Source: JAMXLJ01 sp036558745 (GTDB lineage Bacteria; Actinomycetota; Acidimicrobiia; IMCC26256; JAMXLJ01). From it: DNA of 64,000 nt. Positions 23,708 through 32,476 of the stretch are shown one piece after another. Every line of letters starts with the position of its first letter. The first letter of the stretch is position 1. Location: NCBI GenBank assembly GCA_036558745.1, contig DATBEZ010000095.1:47435-111434 (forward strand). The letters are read 5' to 3'. A program made the translations under genes and the position numbers. Under the pieces are notes generated by a model. It was given only the letters and a program-made list of their open reading frames with translations. It made no database searches and was not told where the DNA came from.

Positions 23708-24883
23708 CTACGAGTGGCTCATCGGTGCGGCCTGGCCGACCTGGAAGATCCCGAGCGCACCGCGTGCCGCGTCGTCGAACTTGTGCGTCACGAACGCGTA
23801 GCTCCCGGGCTCCGTCGGGGTGAACTCGACGAAACCGCCCTGCGCAGCCTGGAGGTCGAGCGCCTGTGAGCCGCCCTGGTCGGGGCCGGGCCGCAGGAGG
23901 TACGTGCCCTCCTTGTAGACGGTGTCGAAGATCGTCCCGATGACGTGGAACGACGAGGAGTCCGACGGCCCGTCGTCGATGACCCACACCCGGATCCGCT
24001 CGTTGGGCATCACCTTGATCGGCGCGTACTTGTACTGGTTCACGTAGCCGTTGAACATCACGGCGTCGTACTGACCGTCCAGCAACTTCGTGTAGTCGGG
24101 CACGTCACCGTTCGCGCCGGTGTAGAGCTCGGACTGCACCATGACGTACTCGTGCGCGACCGGCGGCAGATTCGGCGGGTCGATGATCACCGCGCCGTAC
24201 ATCCCGCTGGCGATGTGCTGGAGCACCGGCGGCGTACCGCAGTGGTACATGTAGATCCCCGCGTGGTTCGCCCGGAAGCTGTACAGGTGGCTCTTGCCCG
24301 GCTCGATCGCGACCATCGCGGTGCTCGGCGACACCATCCCCGCGTGGAAGTCGAGCGAGTGCGTCATGGTGCCGTCGTTGGTGATCGTGAAGTTGAACGT
24401 GTCGCCGACGTGACCCCGGTACACCGGTCCTGGCACCTTGCCGTCGAACGTCCACATCATCTGCTCGACACCGGGCGCGACCTCCAGCTTCACCTCCTTG
24501 ATGTGGAGGCTGACGTCGTGCACGGTGCCGGGCAACGGTGCCGGCGCGTTCGGGTCGCGGGCGGTGAAATCCTTCGCGGGCTCGGCGCTGAAGTCGATCT
24601 TCGTTCCCGTCGCCGCCGTCGACGCGGCCGCGGCGGTCGTCGCCTTCGCGGCCGTCGGGTTGTGCGCCTTGACGATCGCGACGATCGACACCAACAGCGC
24701 GGCCAGCGCCGCGAAGGTCACGGCGCCGGTCCACCACCGCACCTCCGCGCGCGCCGTGATCGGCTCGCGCCACACCACCGTGCGCACACCCTCGCCCGAG
24801 GGGGATGCGCCACTGTTGCCGGCGACCTGCTGCCCGGCGCCGTTCGCAGGAACCCGTTCACTGTCGCTCGTCGTCACGGACAT
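23708..24883 (-). CDS. membrane-anchored two-domain multicopper oxidase, nitrite reductase (NirK)-like
   Basis: A 391-residue protein with one N-terminal transmembrane segment (about residues 50-73, WWTGAVTFAALAALLVSIVAI), a Thr/Ala-rich linker and two cupredoxin domains, placed outside the membrane. Copper ligands match CuNIR: HSLDFHAG (type 1 His, Asp, type 2 His), YMYHCGTPPVLQHIASGM (type 2 His, type 1 Cys, His, Met), SFHVIG (type 2 His). The His that helps protonate nitrite in NirK (before VFNG) is Ala here (DAVMFNG). Nitrite reduction is therefore uncertain; an oxidase or NO-related role is possible. GGAAGG precedes ATG 24883. Confidence 0.85.
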   Translation of the reverse strand: MSVTTSDSERVPANGAGQQVAGNSGASPSGEGVRTVVWREPITARAEVRWWTGAVTFAALAALLVSIVAIVKAHNPTAAKATTAAAASTAATGTKIDFSAEPAKDFTARDPNAPAPLPGTVHDVSLHIKEVKLEVAPGVEQMMWTFDGKVPGPVYRGHVGDTFNFTITNDGTMTHSLDFHAGMVSPSTAMVAIEPGKSHLYSFRANHAGIYMYHCGTPPVLQHIASGMYGAVIIDPPNLPPVAHEYVMVQSELYTGANGDVPDYTKLLDGQYDAVMFNGYVNQYKYAPIKVMPNERIRVWVIDDGPSDSSSFHVIGTIFDTVYKEGTYLLRPGPDQGGSQALDLQAAQGGFVEFTPTEPGSYAFVTHKFDDAARGALGIFQVGQAAPMSHS

Positions 24884-24931
24884 CGCGTGCCCTTCCGTCG
24901 GCGTCGCCCGCGTCCACGGGCGGCAACGGCG

Positions 24932-24955
24932 TATTTCTGTCGTTCACCAGAAATA
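24932..24955 (-). promoter_or_regulatory. inverted-repeat operator upstream of the copper oxidase
   Basis: TATTTCTG (24932-24939) and CAGAAATA (24948-24955) are a perfect 8-bp inverted repeat with an 8-base spacer, in the only AT-rich spot of the 137-base region, 49 bases upstream of ATG 24883. It has the form of a dimeric regulator site; the SufR-like gene downstream is a candidate regulator. Confidence 0.5.
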
Positions 24956-25020
24956 TCGGGCTTCGCGGGGGCCGTTGTGCAGGGCCGTTCGTCACTTCTC
25001 GACGGGGAGTGTGACGCGGG

Positions 25021-25551
25021 TCAGAAGCCCGCTGCGGTACGTCGGAGGAACCTGAGCATCCGCACGTGCTTGCGGGTGTCGCACTCGAGCATGTCGACCA
25101 TCAGCCAGAGCATCGAGGTGCCGCGCTGTCGGCGCAGCCTCCGCTTCAACGACCGCACCCTTCGGAGATCGGTACGCTCGTCGGCGAGGAGACGACTCAA
25201 CGACTCGCGCAACGCATGACGGTCCTGCACACTCCGGATGTAGGGCGTCGCGCTGTCGGGCTCGCGCCATTCCACCTCGGCCCGGACGCGATCGAGCATC
25301 GCGTCGAGCACGGTGTGGTGCCGCCGCTCGTCGTCGAGGATCAGGCGCAGCACATAACGGACGTGCTCGTCGGGCGACGTCCGCGCGAGCTCGTCGTAGG
25401 CGCGCAGCGTGTCGCCCTCCGACGAGAGATGGCGCTCGAGCGTCTCGAGCAGGGCGCGCTCGCCTTCAGTGGGGGGCGGACCGGTGCTCGCGGCGCCGGC
25501 CCGGGCTCGGGTGACGATCGCCTCCAGACTGGCGTTCGGCGTCTCGCTCAT
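25021..25551 (-). CDS. ferritin-like domain protein
   Basis: A 176-residue helical protein. Possible di-iron ligands: Glu in SSEGDTLRAYDEL, the ExxHH in LDDERRHHTVL, and Glu/His in MLECDTRKHVRML, spaced as in a four-helix ferritin-like bundle. Not recognised beyond the fold. The Arg-rich stretch LRRVRSLKRRLRRQRG is unusual and could bind nucleic acid or lipid head groups. It precedes the copper oxidase on the same strand by 137 bases, consistent with a redox/iron cluster. Upstream 25552-25719 shows nothing. Confidence 0.65.
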   Translation of the reverse strand: MSETPNASLEAIVTRARAGAASTGPPPTEGERALLETLERHLSSEGDTLRAYDELARTSPDEHVRYVLRLILDDERRHHTVLDAMLDRVRAEVEWREPDSATPYIRSVQDRHALRESLSRLLADERTDLRRVRSLKRRLRRQRGTSMLWLMVDMLECDTRKHVRMLRFLRRTAAGF

Positions 25552-25719
25552 GATCGATCTCCCACAGGCTGCACGGACGGCTCACGGGCTGCGGTGGCCG
25601 CGCCACCCACAGGCTCGGTGAAAGATCGTCCGCGAAGGTCCCGTGCGGTAGGGCCGGAGGTCACCTTCGGGCGTCCCTGTCCGGCGCGGGCCATCGTTCG
25701 ACGACACCCTCGTTGCGCA

Positions 25720-26379
25720 CTACGGATGGTGATGGGCCGCGGCCTTCGCCTTGGCTGCCGCCTGGCGCTGCTGCATCGCCGCGACCGCCGCGTCGTGAGC
25801 TGCGCGCGTCGCCGCCACCTTGGCGTCGTGCGCGGCGCGTCCGGCTTCGACCTGCGCGTCGTGTGCGGCGAGTCGGTTCGCCTCCGCCTGCCCTTGTGCC
25901 GCCGCGATCGCGTTACCGCGCGTCGTGATCGCCTGCTGCTCCGCCGCGTAGTCCCGTGACGCGGCCGCAGACGCGCGCTCGTAGTCACTCGTGCTCCCGG
26001 GCGTGAACGTGGTCGTGATGACGCTCCCGCCGTCGGGCGTCCACGACAGCACGAGGTCCTTGCCGTCGAGGTTCCCGGTCCAGGGCGTGTCGGAGCCGAG
26101 CGTGAGGGTGACGGTCCCGCCCGACACGCGCGCGGAGAGCTCGAGGTGTTGGTGCACCATCCCGTCCGCGGGCACCGCGCCGGGATGGGTGAGGTCCATG
26201 GACGCGTCGAGGCTTCCGTGGTGCTCATTCCACGTGAGGTGGGCCGCGCCGTCGTAGTAGCGCGCGACGAAGCTCGCGGCGCCAACGCCGTTCGACCCGC
26301 GGGCACTGCTCGACCCGCCGCTGCACGCACCGACTGCGAGCAACGCCACGACGACCGCGACGCGGGTGACGCGAGCCAC
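25720..26379 (-). CDS. lipoprotein with C-terminal 11-residue repeats
   Basis: A 219-residue secreted lipoprotein: signal VARVTRVAVVVALLAVGAC with lipobox VGAC, then a beta-rich domain (HLTWNEHHGSLDASMDL, MVHQHLELSARV, GTVTLTLGSD) and a long Ala-rich helix. The helix contains three 11-residue repeats, AAHDAQVEAGR, AAHDAKVAATR, AAHDAAVAAM, and ends AAAHHHP. GTG 26379 is chosen for the strong GGGAGGGG upstream and because it starts the signal peptide. Function unknown. The 147 bases to 26526 contain no gene. Confidence 0.7.
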   Translation of the reverse strand: MARVTRVAVVVALLAVGACSGGSSSARGSNGVGAASFVARYYDGAAHLTWNEHHGSLDASMDLTHPGAVPADGMVHQHLELSARVSGGTVTLTLGSDTPWTGNLDGKDLVLSWTPDGGSVITTTFTPGSTSDYERASAAASRDYAAEQQAITTRGNAIAAAQGQAEANRLAAHDAQVEAGRAAHDAKVAATRAAHDAAVAAMQQRQAAAKAKAAAHHHP

Positions 26380-26526
26380 GCGCCCCTCCCTCGGCCTGCC
26401 CGACCGCATCACGCGACGCCGGCCGCGACGCGACCGACGCCGGCGTCGTCGGATCGTCCGCGCCACGGCATGAGGTGGAGGTGAGAAGCCGGCGCGGGCG
26501 CGCGGCCGCGCCGTCGATCCTTTGCC

Positions 26527-28218
26527 GTGTCTTGGCCGTTCTCTCCGCGCAATCTCAGGTTGGAGGCGAAGAGTCGCGATTCGGTGCCACGTACACGAAC
26601 CCATGCCGTCGACCCGGGAAGCGGACGGGTCGGCTGGGCCACGGTCGCGGTCCGCGCCGACGGATCCCGACCGGTCCTGACTCCCTTCACCTCACTCCCA
26701 TGGGCCGTCGCCGCGGTCGCGGTCGCGCTGACGACGACGATCCTCGGCTGGCGCGGCGCCGACTGGCCGGCCGCGGTCTACCGGGTCACGCTGTTCCGCC
26801 GCTTCGGCTGGATCGGCTTCGACACCGGCTGGTACGGCGGGCACGCGCCCGTCGCCTACAGCTCGCTCTTCCCGCCGCTGGCAGCGACCATCGGTGTGCG
26901 CACGACCGCCCTCGCGTGCGCCGGGATCGCGACGTGGGCCTTCGACCGGTTCACGGTCCGGCAGTTCGGATCGCGCGCCCGCATCGGCACGCTGTGCTTC
27001 GCCGCGGGTGCGGTCGTCCAGGTCGTCGTCGGCCAGCTCGCGTTCCTGCTCGGTTTGACGTTCGCGCTCGCCACCGCGCTCGCGGTGACGACGGGCCGCC
27101 GGCGCCTCGCGCTCCTCGGCGCGGTCGCGGCGGGGTTGTCGAGCCCCGTCGCCGCGCTGTTCCTCGCCATCGGCACGCTCACATGGACGCTCGGAACGCG
27201 CCAGCACCTGCGCGACGCGCTCACACTGGCGGGCGCCGCGCTCCTTCCGGTCGCGGTGGTCGATGTCGTCTACGCCCAGGGGGGCCGGTTCCCGTTCCCG
27301 CTGTCGAGTCTCGCCTGTGTACTCGTCGCGTGCGTTCTGGCGTGGCTCGTGCTGCCGCGTGAGGAGCAGGTCCTCCGGGCAGGCGCGATCGTGTACGCCG
27401 CCGCGTCGCTCGCGCTGTTCGTGATCCCGACGCCCGTCGGCGGTCTCATGACGCGTCTGGGCACGACGATCGGCGTCCCGCTCGTGTGGTCGGCGATCCG
27501 TCGCGCCCCGCGCTTCGCGATCGCCGGCCTGGCTGCGCTCACCCTCGTCTGGCAGCTCGCCCCCGCGACCGGCGCGCTGGGTGCGGCAGCCGGTGCGCGC
27601 CCGACGGAGGCGTACTTCGCACCGCTCACCACGGCGCTCAGGCGGGCGCATGCCAACCTCGGACGCGTCGAGATCCCGCTCACGCAGGGCCACTGGGAGG
27701 CGGCGTGGGTCGCGCCGTCGATCCCGCTCGCGCGCGGCTGGGAACGCCAGCTCGACATGGTCGACAATCCCATCTTCTACCGGAACGGCTCGATCACCGC
27801 GTCCGCGTACCGCACCTGGCTCGACGAGAACGGCATCGGCTGGGTCGCGCTGCCCGACCTCCCGCTCGATCCGTCGGCGCGAGCCGAAGCGGCGTTGCTC
27901 CGCACGCGGCCGAGCTTCCTCACGCCGGTCTGGCACGACGCGCACTGGCAGCTCTGGAAGGTGCGCGGCTCAACCGGACTGGTCAGTGGTGCGGCGTCGC
28001 TCACCGCGCTCGACGCGAACAGCTTCACGATCGTGGCGACGCGTCCCGGACCTGTCGACGTCCGCGTGCGATGGACGCGCACGTGGACGATCGATGATGG
28101 CGACGGGATCGCCTGCCTCGAACGCGCCGCGCACGACTGGACACGCGTGCAGGTCTCCCGCGCCGGGACCGTCGAAGTCGCGTCCCACCTCCTCCCCACG
28201 CGGTCGTCGTCGTGCTGA
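26527..28218 (+). CDS. polytopic membrane protein, GT-C/YfhO-like
   Basis: A 563-residue protein with roughly ten hydrophobic segments over residues 60-350 and an extracellular C-terminal domain containing VEIPLTQGHWEAAWVAP and NGIGWVALPDLPLD. Layout (membrane core, then soluble domain) resembles GT-C glycosyltransferases or YfhO-like membrane proteins; no catalytic motif can be named with certainty (DTGWYGGHAP in the first loop holds an acidic residue). GTG 26527 is uncertain; GTG 26584 is an alternative. It may act in envelope glycan synthesis. Confidence 0.7.
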   Translation: MSWPFSPRNLRLEAKSRDSVPRTRTHAVDPGSGRVGWATVAVRADGSRPVLTPFTSLPWAVAAVAVALTTTILGWRGADWPAAVYRVTLFRRFGWIGFDTGWYGGHAPVAYSSLFPPLAATIGVRTTALACAGIATWAFDRFTVRQFGSRARIGTLCFAAGAVVQVVVGQLAFLLGLTFALATALAVTTGRRRLALLGAVAAGLSSPVAALFLAIGTLTWTLGTRQHLRDALTLAGAALLPVAVVDVVYAQGGRFPFPLSSLACVLVACVLAWLVLPREEQVLRAGAIVYAAASLALFVIPTPVGGLMTRLGTTIGVPLVWSAIRRAPRFAIAGLAALTLVWQLAPATGALGAAAGARPTEAYFAPLTTALRRAHANLGRVEIPLTQGHWEAAWVAPSIPLARGWERQLDMVDNPIFYRNGSITASAYRTWLDENGIGWVALPDLPLDPSARAEAALLRTRPSFLTPVWHDAHWQLWKVRGSTGLVSGAASLTALDANSFTIVATRPGPVDVRVRWTRTWTIDDGDGIACLERAAHDWTRVQVSRAGTVEVASHLLPTRSSSC

Positions 28219-28289
28219 CGTCGCGCCGAACGTCGACCGGACGTCTCCGCTCATCACCCCGTCATCAGACGCGGCGGAAGCTCACGCTC

Positions 28290-28442
28290 GTGACGAGCAC
28301 GGGACGTGCATCGTGGACCGGTCGTCTCGACCCCGACACCTGGCCGCTCTGGGTTCGTGCGGTCGCGGTCGTCGTTCTGATCCTGGGTGCGCTGCTGCTC
28401 CTCCTGTTGGGACCGCAGAGGCCGAACCAGCTCCTGCACTGA
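28290..28442 (+). CDS. putative small single-pass membrane protein
   Basis: A 50-residue frame with one transmembrane segment, LWVRAVAVVVLILGALLLLLLG, and short polar ends. GTG 28290 has GCGGAAG about 12 bases upstream; longer starts are open. It directly precedes the VOC fragment in the same frame and could be remnant sequence rather than a gene. Confidence 0.35.
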   Translation: MTSTGRASWTGRLDPDTWPLWVRAVAVVVLILGALLLLLLGPQRPNQLLH

Positions 28443-28604
28443 GCGACCGCGCCGGCTGCGCAGGCGGTCTACGGCACCGACCCCGGCGGCAACACGTTCG
28501 AGATCACCAGGACCCTGCCCCGCAGCGAATGGCGTGATTGGGAGACGGACGCGCCGATCAAGGCCCCGATCGATCTCAACGAGGAGCTGGCGCACCGAGG
28601 TTGA
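28443..28604 (+). pseudogene. 5'-truncated VOC (glyoxalase/dioxygenase) family remnant
   Basis: After the stop at 28440 the same frame reads VYGTDPGGNTFEITRTLPRS and PIKAPIDLNEELAHRG before a TGA. That is the C-terminal end of vicinal-oxygen-chelate proteins (DPdGN..E...P..W). No start codon or N-terminal domain is present upstream, so this is a broken gene of about 46 remaining codons. Confidence 0.6.
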
Positions 28605-28644
28605 CGCCGAGCCTCTTCCCGGCACGCGCCACTATCGTGAGGGC

Positions 28645-29049
28645 ATGGCGACGCTCGAGGACGCGGCGGGGATCGCTTCGGCGCTCCCCGCCGTCGTCGA
28701 CGCCGAGCGTCACGGCAACCGCACGTGGTTCGTCGCCGGCAAGGCGTTCATGTGGGAGCGACCGTTCAGCAAGGCGGACCTGAAGCGCTTTGGAAACGAG
28801 ACGCCGCCCGACGGGCCGATCCTCGCCACGATCGTCGCCGACCTCGGCGAGAAGGATGCGCTGCTCGCAGCCGAGCCGCGCGGCTTCTTCACCATCCCGC
28901 ATTTCGACGGCTACGCGGCCGTGTTGATCCAGCTGAAGCGCGCGCTGAAGCGCGATCTGAGAGAGGCGATCACCGACGCGTGGTTGGCGTGCGCGCCCTC
29001 CAAGCTCGCGGACGAGTACCTCACCCGGCGACGCACCCGGTCGCGCTGA
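28645..29049 (+). CDS. MmcQ/YjbR family protein
   Basis: A 134-residue YjbR-like (double-wing DNA-binding fold) protein: RTWFVAGKAFMWERPF, EPRGFFTIPHFDGYAAVLIQL and ITDAWLACAPSKLADEY are typical. The cellular role of this family is not settled. ATG 28645 is preceded by GAGGG. It is followed by a SnoaL-like gene after 15 bases. Confidence 0.8.
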   Translation: MATLEDAAGIASALPAVVDAERHGNRTWFVAGKAFMWERPFSKADLKRFGNETPPDGPILATIVADLGEKDALLAAEPRGFFTIPHFDGYAAVLIQLKRALKRDLREAITDAWLACAPSKLADEYLTRRRTRSR

Positions 29050-29064
29050 CTCTTCGACGCCGCG

Positions 29065-29550
29065 ATGGACCTCTGGGAGCTGGTCGCCCGCGAACGCATC
29101 CGCGACACGCTCGCGCGCTACAACTGGTCGGGCGACGCGTTCCGCCTCGACGAGCTGGCGTGCGCGTTCTGCACCGACGGCGAGCTGGAGATCCTGGGTC
29201 GCGAGCCGCTTCGCGGTCGGGACGCGATCGTCGAGTTCCTCGGCGGCGGGGCCGGGCCCGGCGGCGACGAGGCCCGTCGCGCCGCCCTCCGAGAGGCCGC
29301 GGCGGGCTCGGGCGTCCGGCGCATCGTCCGCCACAACCTCACGAACGTCCGCTTCCTCGAGCTCTCGCAAGAGGACGCCCGTGTGGCGTCCTACTTCACC
29401 GTCGTCACCGAGCTGGGCCTCGATCACTACGGGCGCTACCGCGACACGTTGGTCCCCGTGGGCGACGAATGGCTGATCCGGCACCGCTACGTCTCGACCG
29501 ACTGGCGCGCCCCCACGTCCACGATGGCGCCGTCCTCATCGATCGGGTGA
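29065..29550 (+). CDS. SnoaL-like (NTF2-fold) protein
   Basis: A 161-residue cone-fold protein: ERIRDTLARYNWSGDAFRLDELACAF, GRDAIVEFLGG, VRRIVRHNLTNVRF and DEWLIRHRYVSTDW. It is more than 30 percent different from the copy at 18812-19240 by eye. Catalytic role unknown; members include isomerases, hydrolases and non-catalytic ligand binders. Likely co-transcribed with the YjbR-like gene. Confidence 0.75.
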   Translation: MDLWELVARERIRDTLARYNWSGDAFRLDELACAFCTDGELEILGREPLRGRDAIVEFLGGGAGPGGDEARRAALREAAAGSGVRRIVRHNLTNVRFLELSQEDARVASYFTVVTELGLDHYGRYRDTLVPVGDEWLIRHRYVSTDWRAPTSTMAPSSSIG

Positions 29551-29602
29551 TGCTGTCGGCGCGCACGGGCAACCACGACCACGAGCAGGGAGGTGCCGTC
29601 CG

Positions 29603-30661
29603 ATGGCGTACCGGGTCGTGCAATGGACGACGGGCAATGTCGGGAAGCAGTCGGTGCGGGCGATCACGGCGCACCCCGACCTCGAGCTCGTGGGCTGCTA
29701 CGCGTGGTCATCCGACAAGGTCGGACGCGATGCAGGCGAGCTGAGCGGGATCGCGCCGACCGGGGTGCTCGCGACGAACGACGTCGACGCACTCCTCGCG
29801 TTGAAGCCCGACTGTGTCGTCTACAACCCGATGTGGGTCGACGTCGACGAGATGGTGCGCATCCTCGAAGCGGGATCGAACATGGTCACGACCGCCGCGT
29901 TCGTCACCGGCCACTCGCTCGGCGACGGCCGCCGGCGCATCAGAGAGGCGTGCGAGCGCGGCGGCGCGTCAGTGTTCGGCACCGGCATCAACCCCGGCTT
30001 CGCCGAGGTGATCGCGATGGTGTCGGCCGGCGTGTGCGACCGGGTCGACAAGATCACGATCACCGAGTCGGCCGACACGACCGGCTACGACTCGCCGGCG
30101 ACGGAGCTGCCGGTCGGCTTCGCGCGACCCATCGACGACCCGGAGCTCCCCAGCATGACCGCGAAGGGCACCGCGGTGTTCGAGGACGCGGTCCGGCTGC
30201 TCGGCGACGCGCTCGGCGTCGAGTTCGACGAGGTCGTGTGCGAGGCTGAGTACGCGCAGACCACGGAGGATCTGGACCTCGGCTCGTGGAAGATCGCGGC
30301 CGGGTGCGTCGCGGGCGTCGCGGCGTCGTGGCACGGCAAGGTCGCGGGCCGCAGCATCGTCGAGCTGCGCGTGAGGTGGAAGAAGGGGCAGACACTCGAA
30401 CCCGACTGGCCCATCGACTTCGGCTACCGCATCGAGATCGACGGCCGCCCGACGATCCACACGAAGCTCGACATCCTCCCCCCGCCCGACTTCGAGGGGA
30501 CGACGTTCGAGGACTTCATGGCCCTCGGGATGATCCTCACCGCGATGCCCGCGATCAACGCGATCCCGACGGTCGTCGCCGCGCCACCGGGGATCGTCAC
30601 CTACCTCGACGCCCCGCTCCCACTGCCGAGAGGGCTCGTCCCCGGCGTCGGCCGGAGCTGA
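29603..30661 (+). CDS. dihydrodipicolinate-reductase-like NAD(P)-binding protein
   Basis: A 352-residue protein with an N-terminal Rossmann fold (VVQWTTGNVGKQSVRAI, a GxxGxx motif) and DHDPR-like core (GTGINPGFAEVIAMV). Such actinobacterial proteins are close to 2,4-diaminopentanoate dehydrogenase and are often found in lipid or steroid catabolic regions. ATG 29603 has GGGAGG nine bases upstream. Substrate unknown. Confidence 0.8.
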   Translation: MAYRVVQWTTGNVGKQSVRAITAHPDLELVGCYAWSSDKVGRDAGELSGIAPTGVLATNDVDALLALKPDCVVYNPMWVDVDEMVRILEAGSNMVTTAAFVTGHSLGDGRRRIREACERGGASVFGTGINPGFAEVIAMVSAGVCDRVDKITITESADTTGYDSPATELPVGFARPIDDPELPSMTAKGTAVFEDAVRLLGDALGVEFDEVVCEAEYAQTTEDLDLGSWKIAAGCVAGVAASWHGKVAGRSIVELRVRWKKGQTLEPDWPIDFGYRIEIDGRPTIHTKLDILPPPDFEGTTFEDFMALGMILTAMPAINAIPTVVAAPPGIVTYLDAPLPLPRGLVPGVGRS

Positions 30662-30744
30662 TCGGGCGGATCACCCGGTCTGGGTGGTGTGCGGACGCCG
30701 AAACGGTGCCTTCCTCGCGCGCGGCACGCAGGGGGGTGTGCGTC

Positions 30745-31554
30745 ATGGCGCAGCAGGTCAACGACGGCGCGGCACAGGCCGAGATGCTCGGCCGCCGCTA
30801 CCTGATCCGCTTCGAGGAGGAGACGCTGCGGCACCGGCCGCTGTGGATCCGCACGATTGTCGAATTCTTCGGCACGCTGATCCTCGTAACGGTCGCAGCG
30901 GGGTCGGGGGTCATCAACCACTACGTCGGCGGCGCGGCACCGCCGATCAGCCGGGCCGCGGCGGTGATCGCGCCCGGCGCGGTCGTGATGGCGATGATCT
31001 ACGCCCTCGGACCGCTGTCGGGGCTCCACATCAACCCCGCGGTCACGTTCGCGTTCACCGCCCGCGGCGTGTTCAAGGCGGCGTGGGTGACGCCGTATCT
31101 GATCGCGCAGTTCGCGGGCGCGATCTGCGCCGCGATCGTGTTGCAGGTGATGTACGGGCATGTCTCGGCCGGGAGCAACTACCCGATCGCGAAGCCCGGT
31201 GGCGAATGGCGGTCGTTCGTCATGGAGATGATCCTCACCGCGATCCTCGTCACGGTGATCCTGCACACGGCGACGGGTTATCGCAGCATCGGCCACAACG
31301 CCGCCCTCGCGGTCGGCGCGACCGTCGCGCTCGACGGCCTGTTCGCGAGCCCGATCAGCGGCGCGTCGATGAACCCCGCGCGCACGCTCGGGCCCGACAT
31401 CGTCGCGTGGCACTTCACGGGCTGGTGGATCTACATCGCGGGACCGCTCGCGGGCGCGGCGATCGCTGTCTGCGTCATCGGGCTGTTGCGCGGCCTTCCC
31501 GACAAGGAGGAGGTCGAGGCCGCGGAAGGCGGCGCGCTGCCTCTCGCGCGCTGA
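30745..31554 (+). CDS. aquaporin / MIP family channel
   Basis: A 269-residue six-helix membrane channel for water or small neutral solutes. Both half-helix motifs are present: NPA in GLHINPAVTF and NPA in SMNPARTLGPD. A 30-residue polar N-terminus precedes the first helix (IVEFFGTLILVTVAA). ATG 30745 follows a GGGGGG stretch; GTG 30736 is possible. Glycerol, water or acid transport cannot be told apart here. Confidence 0.9.
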   Translation: MAQQVNDGAAQAEMLGRRYLIRFEEETLRHRPLWIRTIVEFFGTLILVTVAAGSGVINHYVGGAAPPISRAAAVIAPGAVVMAMIYALGPLSGLHINPAVTFAFTARGVFKAAWVTPYLIAQFAGAICAAIVLQVMYGHVSAGSNYPIAKPGGEWRSFVMEMILTAILVTVILHTATGYRSIGHNAALAVGATVALDGLFASPISGASMNPARTLGPDIVAWHFTGWWIYIAGPLAGAAIAVCVIGLLRGLPDKEEVEAAEGGALPLAR

Positions 31555-31564
31555 CGCAGCGGCG

Positions 31565-32452
31565 TCAGGCCGGGCCGAGGACCTCGGTGGCCCAGTCGAC
31601 CAGGATCGGCGCGAGCAGCGGCCAGCGGGAGAACAGGCCGCCCTCGCCGGCCACGCGCGCCTCGCCCCGCTCGATCCACTCGCGGTCGCCCCACGGTGGC
31701 TCGACGAGCCGCGCCTCGGGGAGCACCGCCGCGAGGCGCTCCGAGGTCGCACGCGTGTGGTGCGGGTCGCTCGCCCCGCTGCGGAACACCAGCGTCGGCA
31801 CGTCGAGTGACCGTGCGTCGGCGTTGGCCAGACCGGGCACGACGTCGTCGCCGCACGCGCAGTACACGTGCATCCAGCGCTCCATCGCGGCGATGAACCC
31901 GTCGCGATCCTGGTCGAGGAAGCGCTGACGGTTCGCAGGGTTGCGCTCGATGACCTCGGCCCACTCGTCGAGCGCGGCGACCGCTTCCATGCCACCGGTC
32001 CACGCGGCCTGGATCGACCCCCCGCAGTAGTGCGTGCCGAGCGTCATCAACCCGTACACACCGCCGCTGATCCACCACATCGCCAGCCCCGCGGCCGCCT
32101 CGCGGTGTCGGGCCGCGGCGAGCAGCGAGACGCGCGAACCGCCCGACCCACCCGTGATCACCGCGGGCGTCATGTCGAGCTGCGACAGGAGGGCGATCAG
32201 CGCGTCCGCCTGCATCGCGGACTCCGACGAGCCCTCGAAGCACACGTCGGACTCCCCGCAATTCGGCCGGTCCCAGATCAGGACGCGGTTGCCGCGCTCG
32301 GCCAGCGCCTCGGCGAGCTGGCGCACGCCGTCCTCGTCCTTGGTGAAGCGCCCGCCGGGCGTGATCGCCCACGGTCGCCCCGCGTCACCGATCACCTCGT
32401 ACGCGATCGTCAGCCCCGCGATCCCAGGAACATCGACCTCTGTCTTCGCCAT
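31565..32452 (-). CDS. alpha/beta hydrolase
   Basis: A 295-residue alpha/beta-hydrolase: VLIWDRPNCGESD, nucleophile elbow TGGSGGSRVSL (Ser in GxSxG), acid region FRSGASDPHHT. The usual C-terminal catalytic His motif is not obvious (PPWGDREW occupies the area). Could be an esterase or C-C hydrolase for ring-cleavage products. It is divergent from the next amidohydrolase with start codons 24 bases apart, so they share a control region. Confidence 0.8.
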   Translation of the reverse strand: MAKTEVDVPGIAGLTIAYEVIGDAGRPWAITPGGRFTKDEDGVRQLAEALAERGNRVLIWDRPNCGESDVCFEGSSESAMQADALIALLSQLDMTPAVITGGSGGSRVSLLAAARHREAAAGLAMWWISGGVYGLMTLGTHYCGGSIQAAWTGGMEAVAALDEWAEVIERNPANRQRFLDQDRDGFIAAMERWMHVYCACGDDVVPGLANADARSLDVPTLVFRSGASDPHHTRATSERLAAVLPEARLVEPPWGDREWIERGEARVAGEGGLFSRWPLLAPILVDWATEVLGPA

Positions 32453-32464
32453 GGCCGCAGACCG

Positions 32465-32470
32465 TACAGT
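32465..32470 (+). promoter_or_regulatory. -10 element of a probable leaderless transcript
   Basis: TACAGT ends six bases before ATG 32477, placing the expected transcription start at or next to the A of the ATG. No ribosome-binding site is present between them. Confidence 0.35.
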
Positions 32471-32476
32471 GACCTC

